This document shows, in pieces, positions 8,199 to 18,171 of a DNA stretch of 64,000 nt (within the stretch, counting starts at the first letter, position 1; each line of letters opens with the position of its first letter). This stretch comes from RGIG3528 sp045616485 (GTDB taxonomy: Bacteria; Bacillota; Clostridia; Lachnospirales; Lachnospiraceae), in contig JAZLGU010000039.1 in the NCBI GenBank assembly GCA_045616485.1, positions 8,863-72,862 on the forward strand, given 5' to 3'. A program made the position numbers and the translations under genes. Below the pieces are notes generated by a model that worked only from the letters and a program-made list of their open reading frames with translations, made no database searches and was not told the origin of the DNA.

Positions 8199-9473
8199 TT
8201 ATTTCTTTTTCTTTCTTACTTCATAAGCCGGTCTCACATCAGGATCTTTTGCGGATTCTTCTGTTACGATGACCTTCAGAATGCTTTCATCAGAAGGCAC
8301 CTCGTACATAGGCTGAAGCAATATTTTTTCTACAATGGAACGAAGTCCACGGGCACCGGTCTTAAGCTCCAGTGCTTTATGCGCTATAGTAACCAAAGCT
8401 TCATGGTCAAAGTCCAGCTCTACTCCATCCAGCTCAAAAAGAGCGGCATACTGCTTGGTAATAGCATTCTTGGGCTCCGTCAGGATGCTGACTAAAGCTG
8501 TCTCATCCAGCTTGTCCAGAGCCACTGTAACAGGCACACGGCCGATAAACTCAGGGATCAGACCAAACTTCATCAAATCCTCAGGGATAGCCTGGCGGAA
8601 AAGATTATTGAGATTAGCCTCTTCATCCATAAGATTAGCATTGAAACCAATCATCTTTTTACCGATACGCTGCTTAACAATAGACTCCAGTCCATCAAAA
8701 GCACCACCGCAGATAAAGAGAATATTGGTAGTGTCAATACGGATAAACTCCTGATTGGGATGCTTTCTGCCACCCTGGGGTGGTACAGAAGCAATAGTGC
8801 CCTCTAATATCTTTAACAAAGCCTGCTGGACGCCCTCACCGGATACATCACGGGTAATGGACACATTTTCAGACTTTTTGGATATCTTATCAATCTCGTC
8901 GATGTAGATAATACCATACTCGGCACGGTCTACATCAAAATCAGCCGCCTGGATAAGCTTCAAGAGAATATTCTCTACATCTTCACCTACATAGCCCGCT
9001 TCTGTTAGAGTAGTAGCATCGGCAATGGCAAAAGGCACATTAAGATGCTTAGCTAAGGTCTGAGCCAGGTAAGTCTTACCTGAGCCTGTAGGGCCCAGCA
9101 TAAGAATATTGGACTTCTGCAGCTCAATATCAGTCTTTGGCGCATAAAGGATGCGCTTGTAGTGATTGTATACCGCTACAGACAACACTCTTTTAGCATC
9201 ATCCTGACCGATGACATATTCATCCAGATAAGCCTTTATTTCCTGAGGCTTGGACAGATTAATATCTTTAAATTTTTCGTTTACTTTATTCTTGCCATCA
9301 CTCACTTCATCGAAGTCAGCATCTTCCATCTCTTCGTCCAACATATCTGCGCAAAGCTCTACGCAATCAGAGCAAATATAGGTATCAGGATGAATACCTG
9401 AGAAAAGACGAAGTCCATCTCCTGCTGTTCTTCCACAAAAGGCGCAATGTACTTTTGAATCATTTTTTGCCAA
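8199..9473 (-). CDS. clpX: ATP-dependent protease ATP-binding subunit ClpX
   Basis: The 424-residue AAA+ unfoldase that feeds substrates to ClpP. The N-terminal zinc-binding domain has CAFCGR and CSDCVELC; Walker A is GPTGSGKT, Walker B IIYIDEIDKI, and the GYVGEDVE and RKHPNQEF pore and sensor regions are present. I place the start at a TTG codon (9471-9473, LAKNDSK), because it has an AGGAG site 8-12 bases upstream and matches the family N-terminus; the nearest ATG codons would extend 15-17 residues into clpP with no ribosome binding site. The AGGAG site overlaps the clpP stop codon, which suggests translational coupling. Confidence 0.95.
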   Translation of the reverse strand: MAKNDSKVHCAFCGRTAGDGLRLFSGIHPDTYICSDCVELCADMLDEEMEDADFDEVSDGKNKVNEKFKDINLSKPQEIKAYLDEYVIGQDDAKRVLSVAVYNHYKRILYAPKTDIELQKSNILMLGPTGSGKTYLAQTLAKHLNVPFAIADATTLTEAGYVGEDVENILLKLIQAADFDVDRAEYGIIYIDEIDKISKKSENVSITRDVSGEGVQQALLKILEGTIASVPPQGGRKHPNQEFIRIDTTNILFICGGAFDGLESIVKQRIGKKMIGFNANLMDEEANLNNLFRQAIPEDLMKFGLIPEFIGRVPVTVALDKLDETALVSILTEPKNAITKQYAALFELDGVELDFDHEALVTIAHKALELKTGARGLRSIVEKILLQPMYEVPSDESILKVIVTEESAKDPDVRPAYEVRKKKK

Positions 9474-9483
9474 AGGTAAACTC

Positions 9484-10065
9484 CTATCTGCTTGTAACGA
9501 TCTCGTCAACAAGACCATATGCAACAGCTTCCTCTGCTGTCATATAGTTATCACGCTCAGTATCTCTCTCGATCTCAGCGATATCACGACCGGTATTCTC
9601 TGCAAGAATCTGGTTAAGCTTTTTCTTAGTCTTTAAGATATTTTCAGCTACAATCTGAATCTCTGTAGCCTGACCACGAGCACCGCCTGAAGGCTGATGA
9701 ATCATAACCTCAGCATTGGGCAGTATGTATCTCTTACCCTTTGTGCCGCCTGCTAAGAGGAATGCTCCCATAGAAGCAGCCATACCCATACAGATAGTAG
9801 ATACATCGCACTTAATGAACTTCATGGTATCATAAATAGCCATACCTGCGGTAACAGATCCGCCAGGGCTGTTGATATAAAGAGAAATATCCTTCTTAGG
9901 ATCCTCAGCTTCCAGGAAAAGGAGCTGTGCCACAACAAGACTTGCCGTGGTCTCATTTACTTCTTCACCGAGGAAAATAATTCTATCCTTTAAAAGACGG
10001 GAATAAATATCGTAAGAACGTTCACCCTTACTTGTTTGTTCAATGACATAAGGTACAAGGCTCAT
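9484..10065 (-). CDS. clpP: ATP-dependent Clp protease proteolytic subunit
   Basis: The 193-residue serine protease that forms the tetradecameric proteolytic chamber. The nucleophile motif is MGMAASMGAFLLAGG and the histidine motif is MIHQPSGG; the start MSLVPYVIEQT is the normal family N-terminus. I chose ATG 10065 (GGGGGT upstream) over the in-frame ATG at 10080. It lies between tig and clpX on the same strand, the classical tig-clpP-clpX order. Confidence 0.96.
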   Translation of the reverse strand: MSLVPYVIEQTSKGERSYDIYSRLLKDRIIFLGEEVNETTASLVVAQLLFLEAEDPKKDISLYINSPGGSVTAGMAIYDTMKFIKCDVSTICMGMAASMGAFLLAGGTKGKRYILPNAEVMIHQPSGGARGQATEIQIVAENILKTKKKLNQILAENTGRDIAEIERDTERDNYMTAEEAVAYGLVDEIVTSR

Positions 10066-10117
10066 AATGTAGACCCCCATTTCAGTGTATTTTAGTTATT
10101 TGTTAATTATACAAGAC

Positions 10118-10142
10118 AGAGGTCAAGATATACCTGACCTCT
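10118..10142. promoter_or_regulatory. Inverted repeat between tig and clpP
   Basis: AGAGGTCA (10118-10125) and TGACCTCT (10135-10142) form a perfect 8-bp dyad with a 9-base spacer in the tig-clpP gap. On the minus strand it is followed at once by TATAAT, so it could be an operator for a clpP promoter or a weak attenuator. It does not match the CtsR heptad repeat or CIRCE. Confidence 0.4.
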
Positions 10143-10161
10143 AAAATTTATCATGTTAGAA

Positions 10162-11448
10162 TTATTTCTCTACTGCATTGTCTCTTACAAAATCAAGAGC
10201 TTTCTTTACTTCGATATCTGCAGCAAGGACCTTCTTCTCTTCGTCAGAAATCAGCTCCTTAAGCTTCTCAACTTCCATCTGGTAAGCTGTAGCCATGGAC
10301 TCGATTTCCTTTTCGATATCCTCTTCAGATGCTGTGAAGCCCTCAGCCTTAGCTACTGCCTCAAGAACAAGTCTTGACTTGATTCTCTGCTCAGCCTGTG
10401 GACGAATCTGCTCTAAAAGCTTCTCTTCATTGAGGCCTGTGAACATGAAGTACTGCTCAATTGTAAGGCCCTGAGACTGCATACGCTGAGCGAACTCATC
10501 ATACATCTGCTCTGCATTGGAATCGATCATAGCTGCAGGGATATCCATCTGTGCATTTGCTGCTACTGCATCAACTGCTGCATTCTCTCTGGCTGCAACT
10601 GCTGCCTTTTCCTTATCCTCTTTAAGCTTCCTCTCAACGTCAGCCTTGTACTCATCAAGTGTATCGAACTCTGAAACATCCTGTGCAAACTCGTCATCAA
10701 GCTCTGGAAGCTCCTTGGACTTAATGCCGTTTACCTTACACTTAAATACTGCCGGCTTACCTGCAAGAGAAGCCTCCTGATACTGCTCAGGGAATGTAAC
10801 ATTTACATCAAACTCATCGCCGATGGAATGACCAATAATCTGATCCTCAAATGTATCAATGAAAGAATGAGAACCGATAACCAACTCATGATTCTCGCCC
10901 TTACCGCCAGGGAAAGCAACGCCATCCATAAAGCCTTCGAAATCGATAACTGCCATATCGCCATCCTTAACGGCACGATCTGTAACCTCGATCATACGGC
11001 TGTTCTGCTCCTGAGCCTTCTTAAGCTCAGCCTCAATATCCTCAGCTGTTACTGCTGTCTCAACCTTATCAATCTCTACGCCCTTGTACTGGCCCAGTGT
11101 AACCTCAGGCTTTACAGCTACTTCTGCGGAGAAAATGAACTCTTTGCCCTTCTCAAGCTGAACTACATCAATACCCGGACGGGAAACGATCTCAAGACCG
11201 GACTCCTTAGCTGCATCTGCATATGCACCAGGGATCAGCTCATTAGCTGCATCCTCGAAAAATACACCTGCACCATACATCTTCTCAATAACGCTTCTTG
11301 GAGCCTTACCTTTTCTGAAGCCCTGAACATTAATTCTGTTCTTGTTCTTCTGATAAGCCTTTTCACAAGCCTTTTCAAAGTCCTCAGCACTTACAGTGAT
11401 GATGAGCTTTACCATGTTCTTTGCATCAAGATTCTCAACCTTAACCAT
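10162..11448 (-). CDS. tig: Trigger factor, ribosome-associated chaperone and peptidyl-prolyl isomerase
   Basis: A 428-residue chaperone at the ribosomal exit tunnel. The N-terminal ribosome-binding loop signature is GFRKGKAPRSVIEKMYG, followed by the FKBP domain (GDMAVIDFEGFMDGVAFPGGKGENHELVIGS, split here by description) and the helical C-terminal arms. I moved the start to ATG 11448 (MVKVENLDAK) because AAAGGAG lies 8 bases upstream; the frame continues to 11475 without a site. It heads the tig-clpP-clpX cluster. Confidence 0.95.
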   Translation of the reverse strand: MVKVENLDAKNMVKLIITVSAEDFEKACEKAYQKNKNRINVQGFRKGKAPRSVIEKMYGAGVFFEDAANELIPGAYADAAKESGLEIVSRPGIDVVQLEKGKEFIFSAEVAVKPEVTLGQYKGVEIDKVETAVTAEDIEAELKKAQEQNSRMIEVTDRAVKDGDMAVIDFEGFMDGVAFPGGKGENHELVIGSHSFIDTFEDQIIGHSIGDEFDVNVTFPEQYQEASLAGKPAVFKCKVNGIKSKELPELDDEFAQDVSEFDTLDEYKADVERKLKEDKEKAAVAARENAAVDAVAANAQMDIPAAMIDSNAEQMYDEFAQRMQSQGLTIEQYFMFTGLNEEKLLEQIRPQAEQRIKSRLVLEAVAKAEGFTASEEDIEKEIESMATAYQMEVEKLKELISDEEKKVLAADIEVKKALDFVRDNAVEK

Positions 11449-11520
11449 TTTGAATATTACTCCTTTAAAAAACAATAATTATCATATTATATAATATTTG
11501 CACATAGTAGCTATAGCATT

Positions 11521-12864
11521 TTAGCAGACATGACCGGATTTTGCAAGAACTTCTATTAATTCGTCAACAACCTTCTCACATTTATCCATGGTATCAGCCT
11601 CTGCCATAACACGAATAACCGGCTCTGTACCTGACTCTCTAAGGAGTACACGACCATCATTTCCAAGAAAAGCTTCTGCCTTTTTAATGCCTTCAATAAC
11701 AGAAAAATCTTCTCTGGCAGCCTGCTTATTTTTAACTCTAACATTCTTAAGCAGCTGAGGGTAAGTCTTCATATCTTTACTAAGCTCAGATACAGGCAGC
11801 TTGGACTCCAGCATAACTTCCATAATCTTAATGGATGTAAGTATACCATCGCCGGTCTTGGCAAATTTGGAGAAAATAATGTGGCCGCTGTTTTCACCGC
11901 CAAGGGAATGGTTGTTAGCCATCATGTTTTCATAAACATACTTATCTCCCACAGCAGTCTGCTCGTATTTAATGCCCTTCTTGTCCAAAGCCTTGTAAAG
12001 ACCCATATTACTCATAACAGTAGTAACCACAGTGTTATTGTTAAGCTCACCACGATTGGCAAGATATACACCACACATGTACATAATGCGGTCGCCATCT
12101 ACCAGCTGACCCTTTTCATCTACGCATAAGCATCTGTCAGCATCGCCGTCATACGCAAAGCCTACATTCAGGTGATTCTCCACTACAAACTCCTGAAGCT
12201 TCTCAATATGAGTACTTCCGCACTCCATATTGATATTGAGGCCGTTAGGCTCATTAGCCATAACATATGTCTTGGCACCCAAAGCATCAAAAACTCCCTT
12301 GGCTATAGTAGTAGCGGATCCGTTGGACAGATCCAGGCCTACTTTGACACCCTCAAAAGATCTGGTAGCCAGAGAAATAAGATGACCTATATAGCGATTA
12401 CGTCCCATAGCAAAGTCCACAGTCCTGCCAATATTTTCCCTCTTGGCTAACGGTACGGTATCTTCTGCACTGTCGATATAATCTTCAATTTCTTTTTCCA
12501 CATCGGCTTCCAGCTTGTAGCCGGCACCATTAATAACTTTAATTCCATTATCGTAAAAAGGATTGTGGCTGGCAGTAATCATAATACCGCAGTCAAAGCC
12601 TTCTGAACGTACAACATAAGATACGCTTGGAGTAGTAGTAACATGAAGCAGGTATACATCTGCTCCGCTGGCCGTAAGTCCGGCAACAAGCGCATACTCG
12701 AACATATAGCTGGATCTTCTTGTATCCTTACCGATAACAACCTTTGCCTTATGGTCTCTGCCATAATACCAGCCTAAAAATCTTCCCACCTTAAATGCAT
12801 GATCTACTGTAAGATCAACATTTGCTTCCCCTCTGAAGCCGTCTGTTCCAAAATACTTTCCCAT
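11521..12864 (-). CDS. glmM: Phosphoglucosamine mutase
   Basis: A 447-residue alpha-D-phosphohexomutase that converts glucosamine-6-phosphate to glucosamine-1-phosphate for peptidoglycan precursor synthesis. Seen: the N-terminal GTDGFRGEAN, the phosphoserine loop MITASHNPFYDNG, the metal loop DGDADRCL, and the sugar-binding GGENSGHI. The C-terminal phosphate-binding RESGTEPVIRVM is present. Start ATG has AAAGGACGG upstream. Length is normal. Confidence 0.96.
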   Translation of the reverse strand: MGKYFGTDGFRGEANVDLTVDHAFKVGRFLGWYYGRDHKAKVVIGKDTRRSSYMFEYALVAGLTASGADVYLLHVTTTPSVSYVVRSEGFDCGIMITASHNPFYDNGIKVINGAGYKLEADVEKEIEDYIDSAEDTVPLAKRENIGRTVDFAMGRNRYIGHLISLATRSFEGVKVGLDLSNGSATTIAKGVFDALGAKTYVMANEPNGLNINMECGSTHIEKLQEFVVENHLNVGFAYDGDADRCLCVDEKGQLVDGDRIMYMCGVYLANRGELNNNTVVTTVMSNMGLYKALDKKGIKYEQTAVGDKYVYENMMANNHSLGGENSGHIIFSKFAKTGDGILTSIKIMEVMLESKLPVSELSKDMKTYPQLLKNVRVKNKQAAREDFSVIEGIKKAEAFLGNDGRVLLRESGTEPVIRVMAEADTMDKCEKVVDELIEVLAKSGHVC

Positions 12865-12918
12865 AATCCGTCCTTTAAAATTATTATATTGCCATTTTCT
12901 TTCGAAAAAATAGCTTTC

Positions 12919-14055
12919 TTATACTTTTGGAGTCACTTTTTTATTGGTAATGACTCTGTTACGGCCTGTGGACTTAGCCTTATATAAAAGCTTATCAGCT
13001 TTTCCATACAGTCCGTTAAATGAAATATCCCCGGAAGCGGTCTCTACATCACAGCCTACACTAATGGTGACTACAGCTCCCGGCGCAGTAGCATGCTGCA
13101 GTCGCAGAGCTTCCACATCCTTACGCACTTTTTCAGCCAGAGAAATCATTTCCCCAAAGGTCATGCCATACATAAATACCAAAAACTCCTCTCCACCAAT
13201 ACGCGAAGCGAAGCCATACTCCCCTACGGAATTATCTATGGAGTGAGCCACAAGCTTCAGGCATTCATCACCCTGCATGTGTCCAAAACCATCATTATAT
13301 GCCTTGAAATGGTCTATGTCAATGATCATAACGCCTACTGAATCACCCTGCTTCTGGCAGAGCTCCAGTATGGGCTCTATCTCTCTTTCCAGACCTCGTC
13401 TGTTGATAAGACCTGTCAAAGGATCTATCTCGGCCTGCTTCATCTCCCTTTCCGCTCTGAACTCCTGGCGGGTCAGTCTGGTCTTCATATCATAAATATC
13501 TCTGGACATGATGAAGCTGAATGCATGTACTGCAATAATTATTACTATCTGTGAAAATTCCAGTGTTCCACCTATTCTCGTACCTATAAGAACTACTGCC
13601 AAAAGCCCTGCCAGCTCCATAAAAGCTATGATTACCGAAATAACATTGGTAACGTACATGGTATAGCCTACCACTACTACTCCCACACAGTAAAATGCCA
13701 GAGAATTCATCTCTTTCAAGGATATTACCGACAGATAGCAGAGGTAATAGAAATTAAAGGCCAGTGCCAAAAAACAGGCTCTGTCATAGTATTCCTTGGT
13801 CTGCTTACGCATTATGGTAAAAAGTAATACCGAAAAAGCCGCTGTCCCCACTGCGTAAAATGCACCGGGCAGAACAAATTTGGTCAGCGCCGGCTGATGA
13901 TTCAGCACCAGCGTGTTAATAAGTATCAAAACCACTGATGCCGTAACCGTGCATATCATGGAGCACATAAAGGTTCTTTGTATGTTTGCTGCTGCTATTT
14001 TCAGCGTAAAAAGGGCTCGATTGTTTTTATTTTTCGGAGTACGACGTTCGGTCAC
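12919..14055 (-). CDS. Membrane-anchored diguanylate cyclase (GGDEF)
   Basis: A 378-residue protein: about six hydrophobic helices in residues 25-185 form a sensor or anchor, followed by a GGDEF domain (DPLTGLINRRGLE, IDIDHFKAYND, active-site GGEEF at 287-291) expected to make cyclic di-GMP. There is no RxxD inhibitory site in the usual position, so product feedback is probably absent. The start is GTG at 14055 with AGGGGAG upstream. It follows the hybrid kinase gene by 25 bases on the same strand, so the two signalling proteins are probably co-expressed. Confidence 0.9.
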   Translation of the reverse strand: MTERRTPKNKNNRALFTLKIAAANIQRTFMCSMICTVTASVVLILINTLVLNHQPALTKFVLPGAFYAVGTAAFSVLLFTIMRKQTKEYYDRACFLALAFNFYYLCYLSVISLKEMNSLAFYCVGVVVVGYTMYVTNVISVIIAFMELAGLLAVVLIGTRIGGTLEFSQIVIIIAVHAFSFIMSRDIYDMKTRLTRQEFRAEREMKQAEIDPLTGLINRRGLEREIEPILELCQKQGDSVGVMIIDIDHFKAYNDGFGHMQGDECLKLVAHSIDNSVGEYGFASRIGGEEFLVFMYGMTFGEMISLAEKVRKDVEALRLQHATAPGAVVTISVGCDVETASGDISFNGLYGKADKLLYKAKSTGRNRVITNKKVTPKV

Positions 14056-14080
14056 TTTCTTCTCCCCTTACTATCTTTTA

Positions 14081-15727
14081 TTATACCAGGTTATTACCTG
14101 TAAAGAGCTGCGAATAGGACTTGCTTATCCGCTTGGCTTCGTAGAGCTTTCTCTGCTGCTCTACCACTGAGTAGAGCTGATTAATGTCGATAGGCTTTGG
14201 AATATGGTCATTCATGCCTGCAGCTCTTACTGCATTTATATCTTCCGTATATGTATTGGCTGACAATGCCACTATCGGCACTGCAGATGCATCCGGCCTT
14301 GTCAGGGCGCGGATGTGTTTAGCTGACTCTATGCCATCCATTACAGGCATCATAATATCCATCAGCACTAAATCATAGTAAAATGGTGCAGACTCTGAAA
14401 ACTTAGCTACTGCAACAGCTCCATTTTCAGCCCCGTCCACTATCATGCCTTTATCTTCCAGCATGAATCTGGCAATTTCCATATTTATGGTATTATCCTC
14501 TACCAGAAGGACCTTCATGCCTGCCAGCTCTACCTTTTCGTTCTGGGCCCTAAGCTCCTCTTCCGAAAAAGCTTTATCATTAATAATAAGCGGTATAAGC
14601 ATGGTAACTACGGTACCCTCGCCCAGCTTACTGTCTATCTCTATGCGACCACCCATCTGCTCCAGAACGCTCTTAACAATAGGAAGTCCCAGACCGGCAC
14701 CATTGTAGACCTCTGATCTGGCAGTCTCATTTTCCTGAATGAAGGGCTCAAAAACCTTTTTTAAGAACTCCTCGCTCATGCCCTTACCTGTATCCTTCAC
14801 AGCTACTCTGAAGGCTACACGGCCATTTCCTATAGTCTGTTCTGCAACAGTCATATCCACACTGCCAAATTCTTTATTGAATTTAATGGCATTGTTAAGA
14901 ATATTGGTAATAACACGCTTTGTGTACAGCTCGCAGCCAATAACTCTGTCTGTCACTATAGCGTCTGCATGCAGATTCATGGTAACATTTTTATCATCTG
15001 CCACCACTTTCATAGCCTCAAAACATTCAAAAATAACGGAGCGCATATTAAATGGAGCTTCGTCCATTACCAGCTTACCGCCATCCAGCTTGGACATATC
15101 CAGCATTTCGTCAATAAGTATCAGCAGGTGCTGGGTGCTGACGTCAATTTTAGAAATACAGTCTGCCACCATATTAGTATCAGCAGGATTGGTCTTTATA
15201 ATCTCGACCATGCCCTGAATCGCATTCATAGGTGTCCTTATGTCATGGGACATTCTGGACAAAAAGTCCATTTTTACCGAGTTGGCTTTCTTGGCCTCTT
15301 CAATACGTAAGGTAAGCTTTTCCGCCATGACTGCAACGTTATTGGTAACTGCACCTATTTCATCCTTTTCTTCTACCACAGGAATAGATGTCAGCTCCTC
15401 ATTAGCCACAGCCTCTGCCTGACGTGACAGTATATCCATACGCTTAGTCACAAGACCTGTGAAAAAGAACATAGCCGCCATATCAATAGCATAGAAAATT
15501 ATTGAGAAAACTATAACTGATATTATGGTAGGCTGAAACATTTTCATAAATTCTGCTTTAGCCTCTGCCCCCATATCCTCCATAGCCTGCTCTGCTATCA
15601 TAAGCAGAGTAGTATGGCAATATACTGCAAGAAGAGTATATCCTATCAGCATAAGAATGCCCAGGGTTATAACAAGCTTTGTCCTTAATTTTGTCTTATA
15701 GTGAAACCAGGTAAAAAATGTTTTCAT
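14081..15727 (-). CDS. Hybrid sensor histidine kinase with receiver domain
   Basis: A 548-residue membrane kinase. Two membrane helices (about 18-38 and 67-92) bracket a short extracytoplasmic loop of only about 30 residues; a HAMP-like linker follows; the dimerization histidine is His161 in MSHDIRTPMN; the ATPase domain has the N box (NILNNAIKFN), DTGKGM and GAGLGLPI; and the C-terminal receiver has Asp457 in LVLMDIMMP. The very small sensor loop suggests it senses something in the membrane or through a partner. It is followed by a GGDEF gene. Confidence 0.92.
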   Translation of the reverse strand: MKTFFTWFHYKTKLRTKLVITLGILMLIGYTLLAVYCHTTLLMIAEQAMEDMGAEAKAEFMKMFQPTIISVIVFSIIFYAIDMAAMFFFTGLVTKRMDILSRQAEAVANEELTSIPVVEEKDEIGAVTNNVAVMAEKLTLRIEEAKKANSVKMDFLSRMSHDIRTPMNAIQGMVEIIKTNPADTNMVADCISKIDVSTQHLLILIDEMLDMSKLDGGKLVMDEAPFNMRSVIFECFEAMKVVADDKNVTMNLHADAIVTDRVIGCELYTKRVITNILNNAIKFNKEFGSVDMTVAEQTIGNGRVAFRVAVKDTGKGMSEEFLKKVFEPFIQENETARSEVYNGAGLGLPIVKSVLEQMGGRIEIDSKLGEGTVVTMLIPLIINDKAFSEEELRAQNEKVELAGMKVLLVEDNTINMEIARFMLEDKGMIVDGAENGAVAVAKFSESAPFYYDLVLMDIMMPVMDGIESAKHIRALTRPDASAVPIVALSANTYTEDINAVRAAGMNDHIPKPIDINQLYSVVEQQRKLYEAKRISKSYSQLFTGNNLV

Positions 15728-15850
15728 AACAGCACCTTTTCTTGAAATTTTCCTTATATGCAGAATCCCGCACGATTTGATTATAGCTAATCTGTTTGGA
15801 AAAATTAATTGACTGTATACAAACTAACGATAAAACTTTTATAAAAATAT

Positions 15851-18163
15851 TTACTTGCTAAAGGTAAGCACCGTAACTGACTCGGCAGGCACTACCGCAT
15901 TATAGGTATTGCCATACATGATATCCAAAGTATAGTCCGGTGTCACGCATTCCTTCTCACCTATTACATTCTCTGCCTCCATGTCCTCAGAGGTAAGCAC
16001 CGTGGTAAGAACTTTTTTGAAATTGTCGTCTAAAATAATATAAAGCTCTTTATCAGTTTTTTCAAGATTTACCAGCTTTAAATATATCTCTTCTTTTCCT
16101 GCTGTAGCTGAAACATACAAAGGCTCAGTCACGGTATCAGCCTCACAAAAATCGTGGTAAATCACCCCATCCACTTTTGCCTTTATGCTGTGTCCGGACA
16201 GGGAAAACTCTACATGATGGCGTCCATCAGCCTTTACGCTGATACCACGCCCGGTATTAATCACACTTTGCCTGTCCCCCTGTCTCTGTCTGCATAAGCA
16301 GGACATGTCATTGGCCCATCCGCCTATCTCCCAGCGATATACTTCCAAAGTATCATCACCGCTCTTTTTTTCTCCAAATCCCAGAATAAGCTGGGTCTGA
16401 CCTTCTGCCACCTCGTAATCGAAGCTTATGGTAACATCACCCTCGGTAGCACCCAGGTCAGTCCTGTGATAATCTCTTTCACAGGAATCGTTGGTGATCT
16501 GCATCTCTTTTGATAATACTTCTCCATTGACACAAAGATCATACAGAGTCACTTTGGGCACTCTGGTCTCCAGGAAGAAATTACCGAAAATGTCCGGCTC
16601 TGTGAAGGATTTTCTAAGTCCGTCACCATGCTCCAGCGTAAAAGGTACGCTTCGCTGTCCTCTGGCCTTCATAAACATCTGCTGAACATAGTAATTGGCA
16701 GTATGCGCCACATGTGTGCCGTCATACCATATCATATCCGGCGCCCAGTTTAAATAGTCCTTGTTACAGAAAAGCGGCGCGTAGCAGGCCAAGCCTACCA
16801 CATCTGCATTCCTTTCCATACCGGTCATAAAGGCAGCCTCTACCAGGGCATTTTTATACTTATTGCCCCAGGAGCCATACTCTCCCAAAAACACCTTCGG
16901 TCCACGACGACTGTAGGAGTCATAACGGTTCATGTTTTTCCTGAACCAGTCAGTAGACATGTAGAAATGCTCATCTACAAGATCCGCCTTGGCCTTACGG
17001 GCAGCCATCCACATAATATCAAAATCATAGCCGTCAGCAAAAGGGCCTGAGGAAGATATAACTTTTATATCAGGATATTTTTCATGAATAGCCTTTTCAA
17101 AATAAGGAAAACGCTCCATGAAAGGATCCCACAGCTCTTCATTGCCGATAGCAATATATCTCATGTTAAAGGGCTCTTCGTGACCCAGCTCACATCTTTT
17201 TTTACCCCAGACAGTGTCTGCACTGCCATTGGCAAATTCAATGAGATCCAGGGCATCATCAATAAACTCTCCCAGCTCGCTGATCTCCACATACTTGTGG
17301 CTGTGAGGATTGTAGCCTGCGGCCAGCACCGGCAGAGGTGTGGCACCTATGTCTTCACACAGCTGAAAGTATTCAAAGTAGCCCAGTCCCAGTGTCTGAT
17401 TGTAGCCCCAGTTATTGCGGCGTGAAGCACGTTTTTCCACAGGGCCTATGGTGTTTTTCCAAAAATAAAGGGCATTTCTGTCATTGCGGTTCAGTGAGCC
17501 GTCATGGACCAGACAGCCTCCGGGAAAACGCATAAAAGCAGGATGCAGATCATACAAAGCCTGCACCAGATCACGGCGCAGCCCATACTTTCTGTTTTTC
17601 CAGGTGTCTGCCGGAAAAAGAGAGATAAAGTCAAGATATACCTCATCTTCAGCCTGTATGGTCACTGTATAGAAGGCCTTGCCTGCGCTATCGGCAGTCA
17701 GATCAAACTCGTATTTTTTCCAGGGGCCTTCTATCTCCAGGACGTGCTCAGCCAGCCTCTCGCCATCTGCCTCAAGAGAAAATACAAGGCTGGCAGCCCT
17801 GTCGCTCTTAGCCCAGACAGAGGCATTAAAGCGCTGTCCTGCCTGCACCTGAATGCCTTTATGGAAACCGCCGTTTTTAAGGCAACCGCCTTTACCTGCC
17901 GTCACGTGGCAGTAATGAGGATTCTCCGTAAATGCAGATTCAGTATCTTCAATACTTACAGTAATGTCCCCCTCAGTATCCCATCCGGTCAGATGATGAT
18001 AGCCTCCATTGTCTATGGGATCAAATTCAAATGCTCTGTTTTGAATAAGCTCCGCGTACACTCCGCCATCTGCAGAATGATTAATATCCTCAAAAAAAAT
18101 ACCAAAGAGATCTCCGCTGTCGCCAATGGTCTCTTTTCCTCTAACCTTTAACTGTAATCCCAT
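15851..18163 (-). CDS. GH51-type alpha-L-arabinofuranosidase
   Basis: A 770-residue enzyme. The N-terminus has the family start GDLFGIFFEDINHSADGGVY, a carbohydrate-binding-like sandwich at about 55-190, then the barrel with the acid/base in YIAIGNEELW and the nucleophile in VFLGEYGSWG; a C-terminal sandwich follows, with an extra concanavalin-like segment. It should release terminal arabinofuranose from arabinan or arabinoxylan fragments. No signal peptide is visible, so it is probably intracellular. It starts 8 bases after the XRE regulator gene and is likely in the same operon. Confidence 0.92.
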   Translation of the reverse strand: MGLQLKVRGKETIGDSGDLFGIFFEDINHSADGGVYAELIQNRAFEFDPIDNGGYHHLTGWDTEGDITVSIEDTESAFTENPHYCHVTAGKGGCLKNGGFHKGIQVQAGQRFNASVWAKSDRAASLVFSLEADGERLAEHVLEIEGPWKKYEFDLTADSAGKAFYTVTIQAEDEVYLDFISLFPADTWKNRKYGLRRDLVQALYDLHPAFMRFPGGCLVHDGSLNRNDRNALYFWKNTIGPVEKRASRRNNWGYNQTLGLGYFEYFQLCEDIGATPLPVLAAGYNPHSHKYVEISELGEFIDDALDLIEFANGSADTVWGKKRCELGHEEPFNMRYIAIGNEELWDPFMERFPYFEKAIHEKYPDIKVISSSGPFADGYDFDIMWMAARKAKADLVDEHFYMSTDWFRKNMNRYDSYSRRGPKVFLGEYGSWGNKYKNALVEAAFMTGMERNADVVGLACYAPLFCNKDYLNWAPDMIWYDGTHVAHTANYYVQQMFMKARGQRSVPFTLEHGDGLRKSFTEPDIFGNFFLETRVPKVTLYDLCVNGEVLSKEMQITNDSCERDYHRTDLGATEGDVTISFDYEVAEGQTQLILGFGEKKSGDDTLEVYRWEIGGWANDMSCLCRQRQGDRQSVINTGRGISVKADGRHHVEFSLSGHSIKAKVDGVIYHDFCEADTVTEPLYVSATAGKEEIYLKLVNLEKTDKELYIILDDNFKKVLTTVLTSEDMEAENVIGEKECVTPDYTLDIMYGNTYNAVVPAESVTVLTFSK

Positions 18164-18171
18164 AATGTCCC

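Noticed and set aside
17504..18151. Open frame of 215 codons opposite GH51
   Set aside because: It lies entirely within the antisense of a well-supported enzyme gene and shows no family features.
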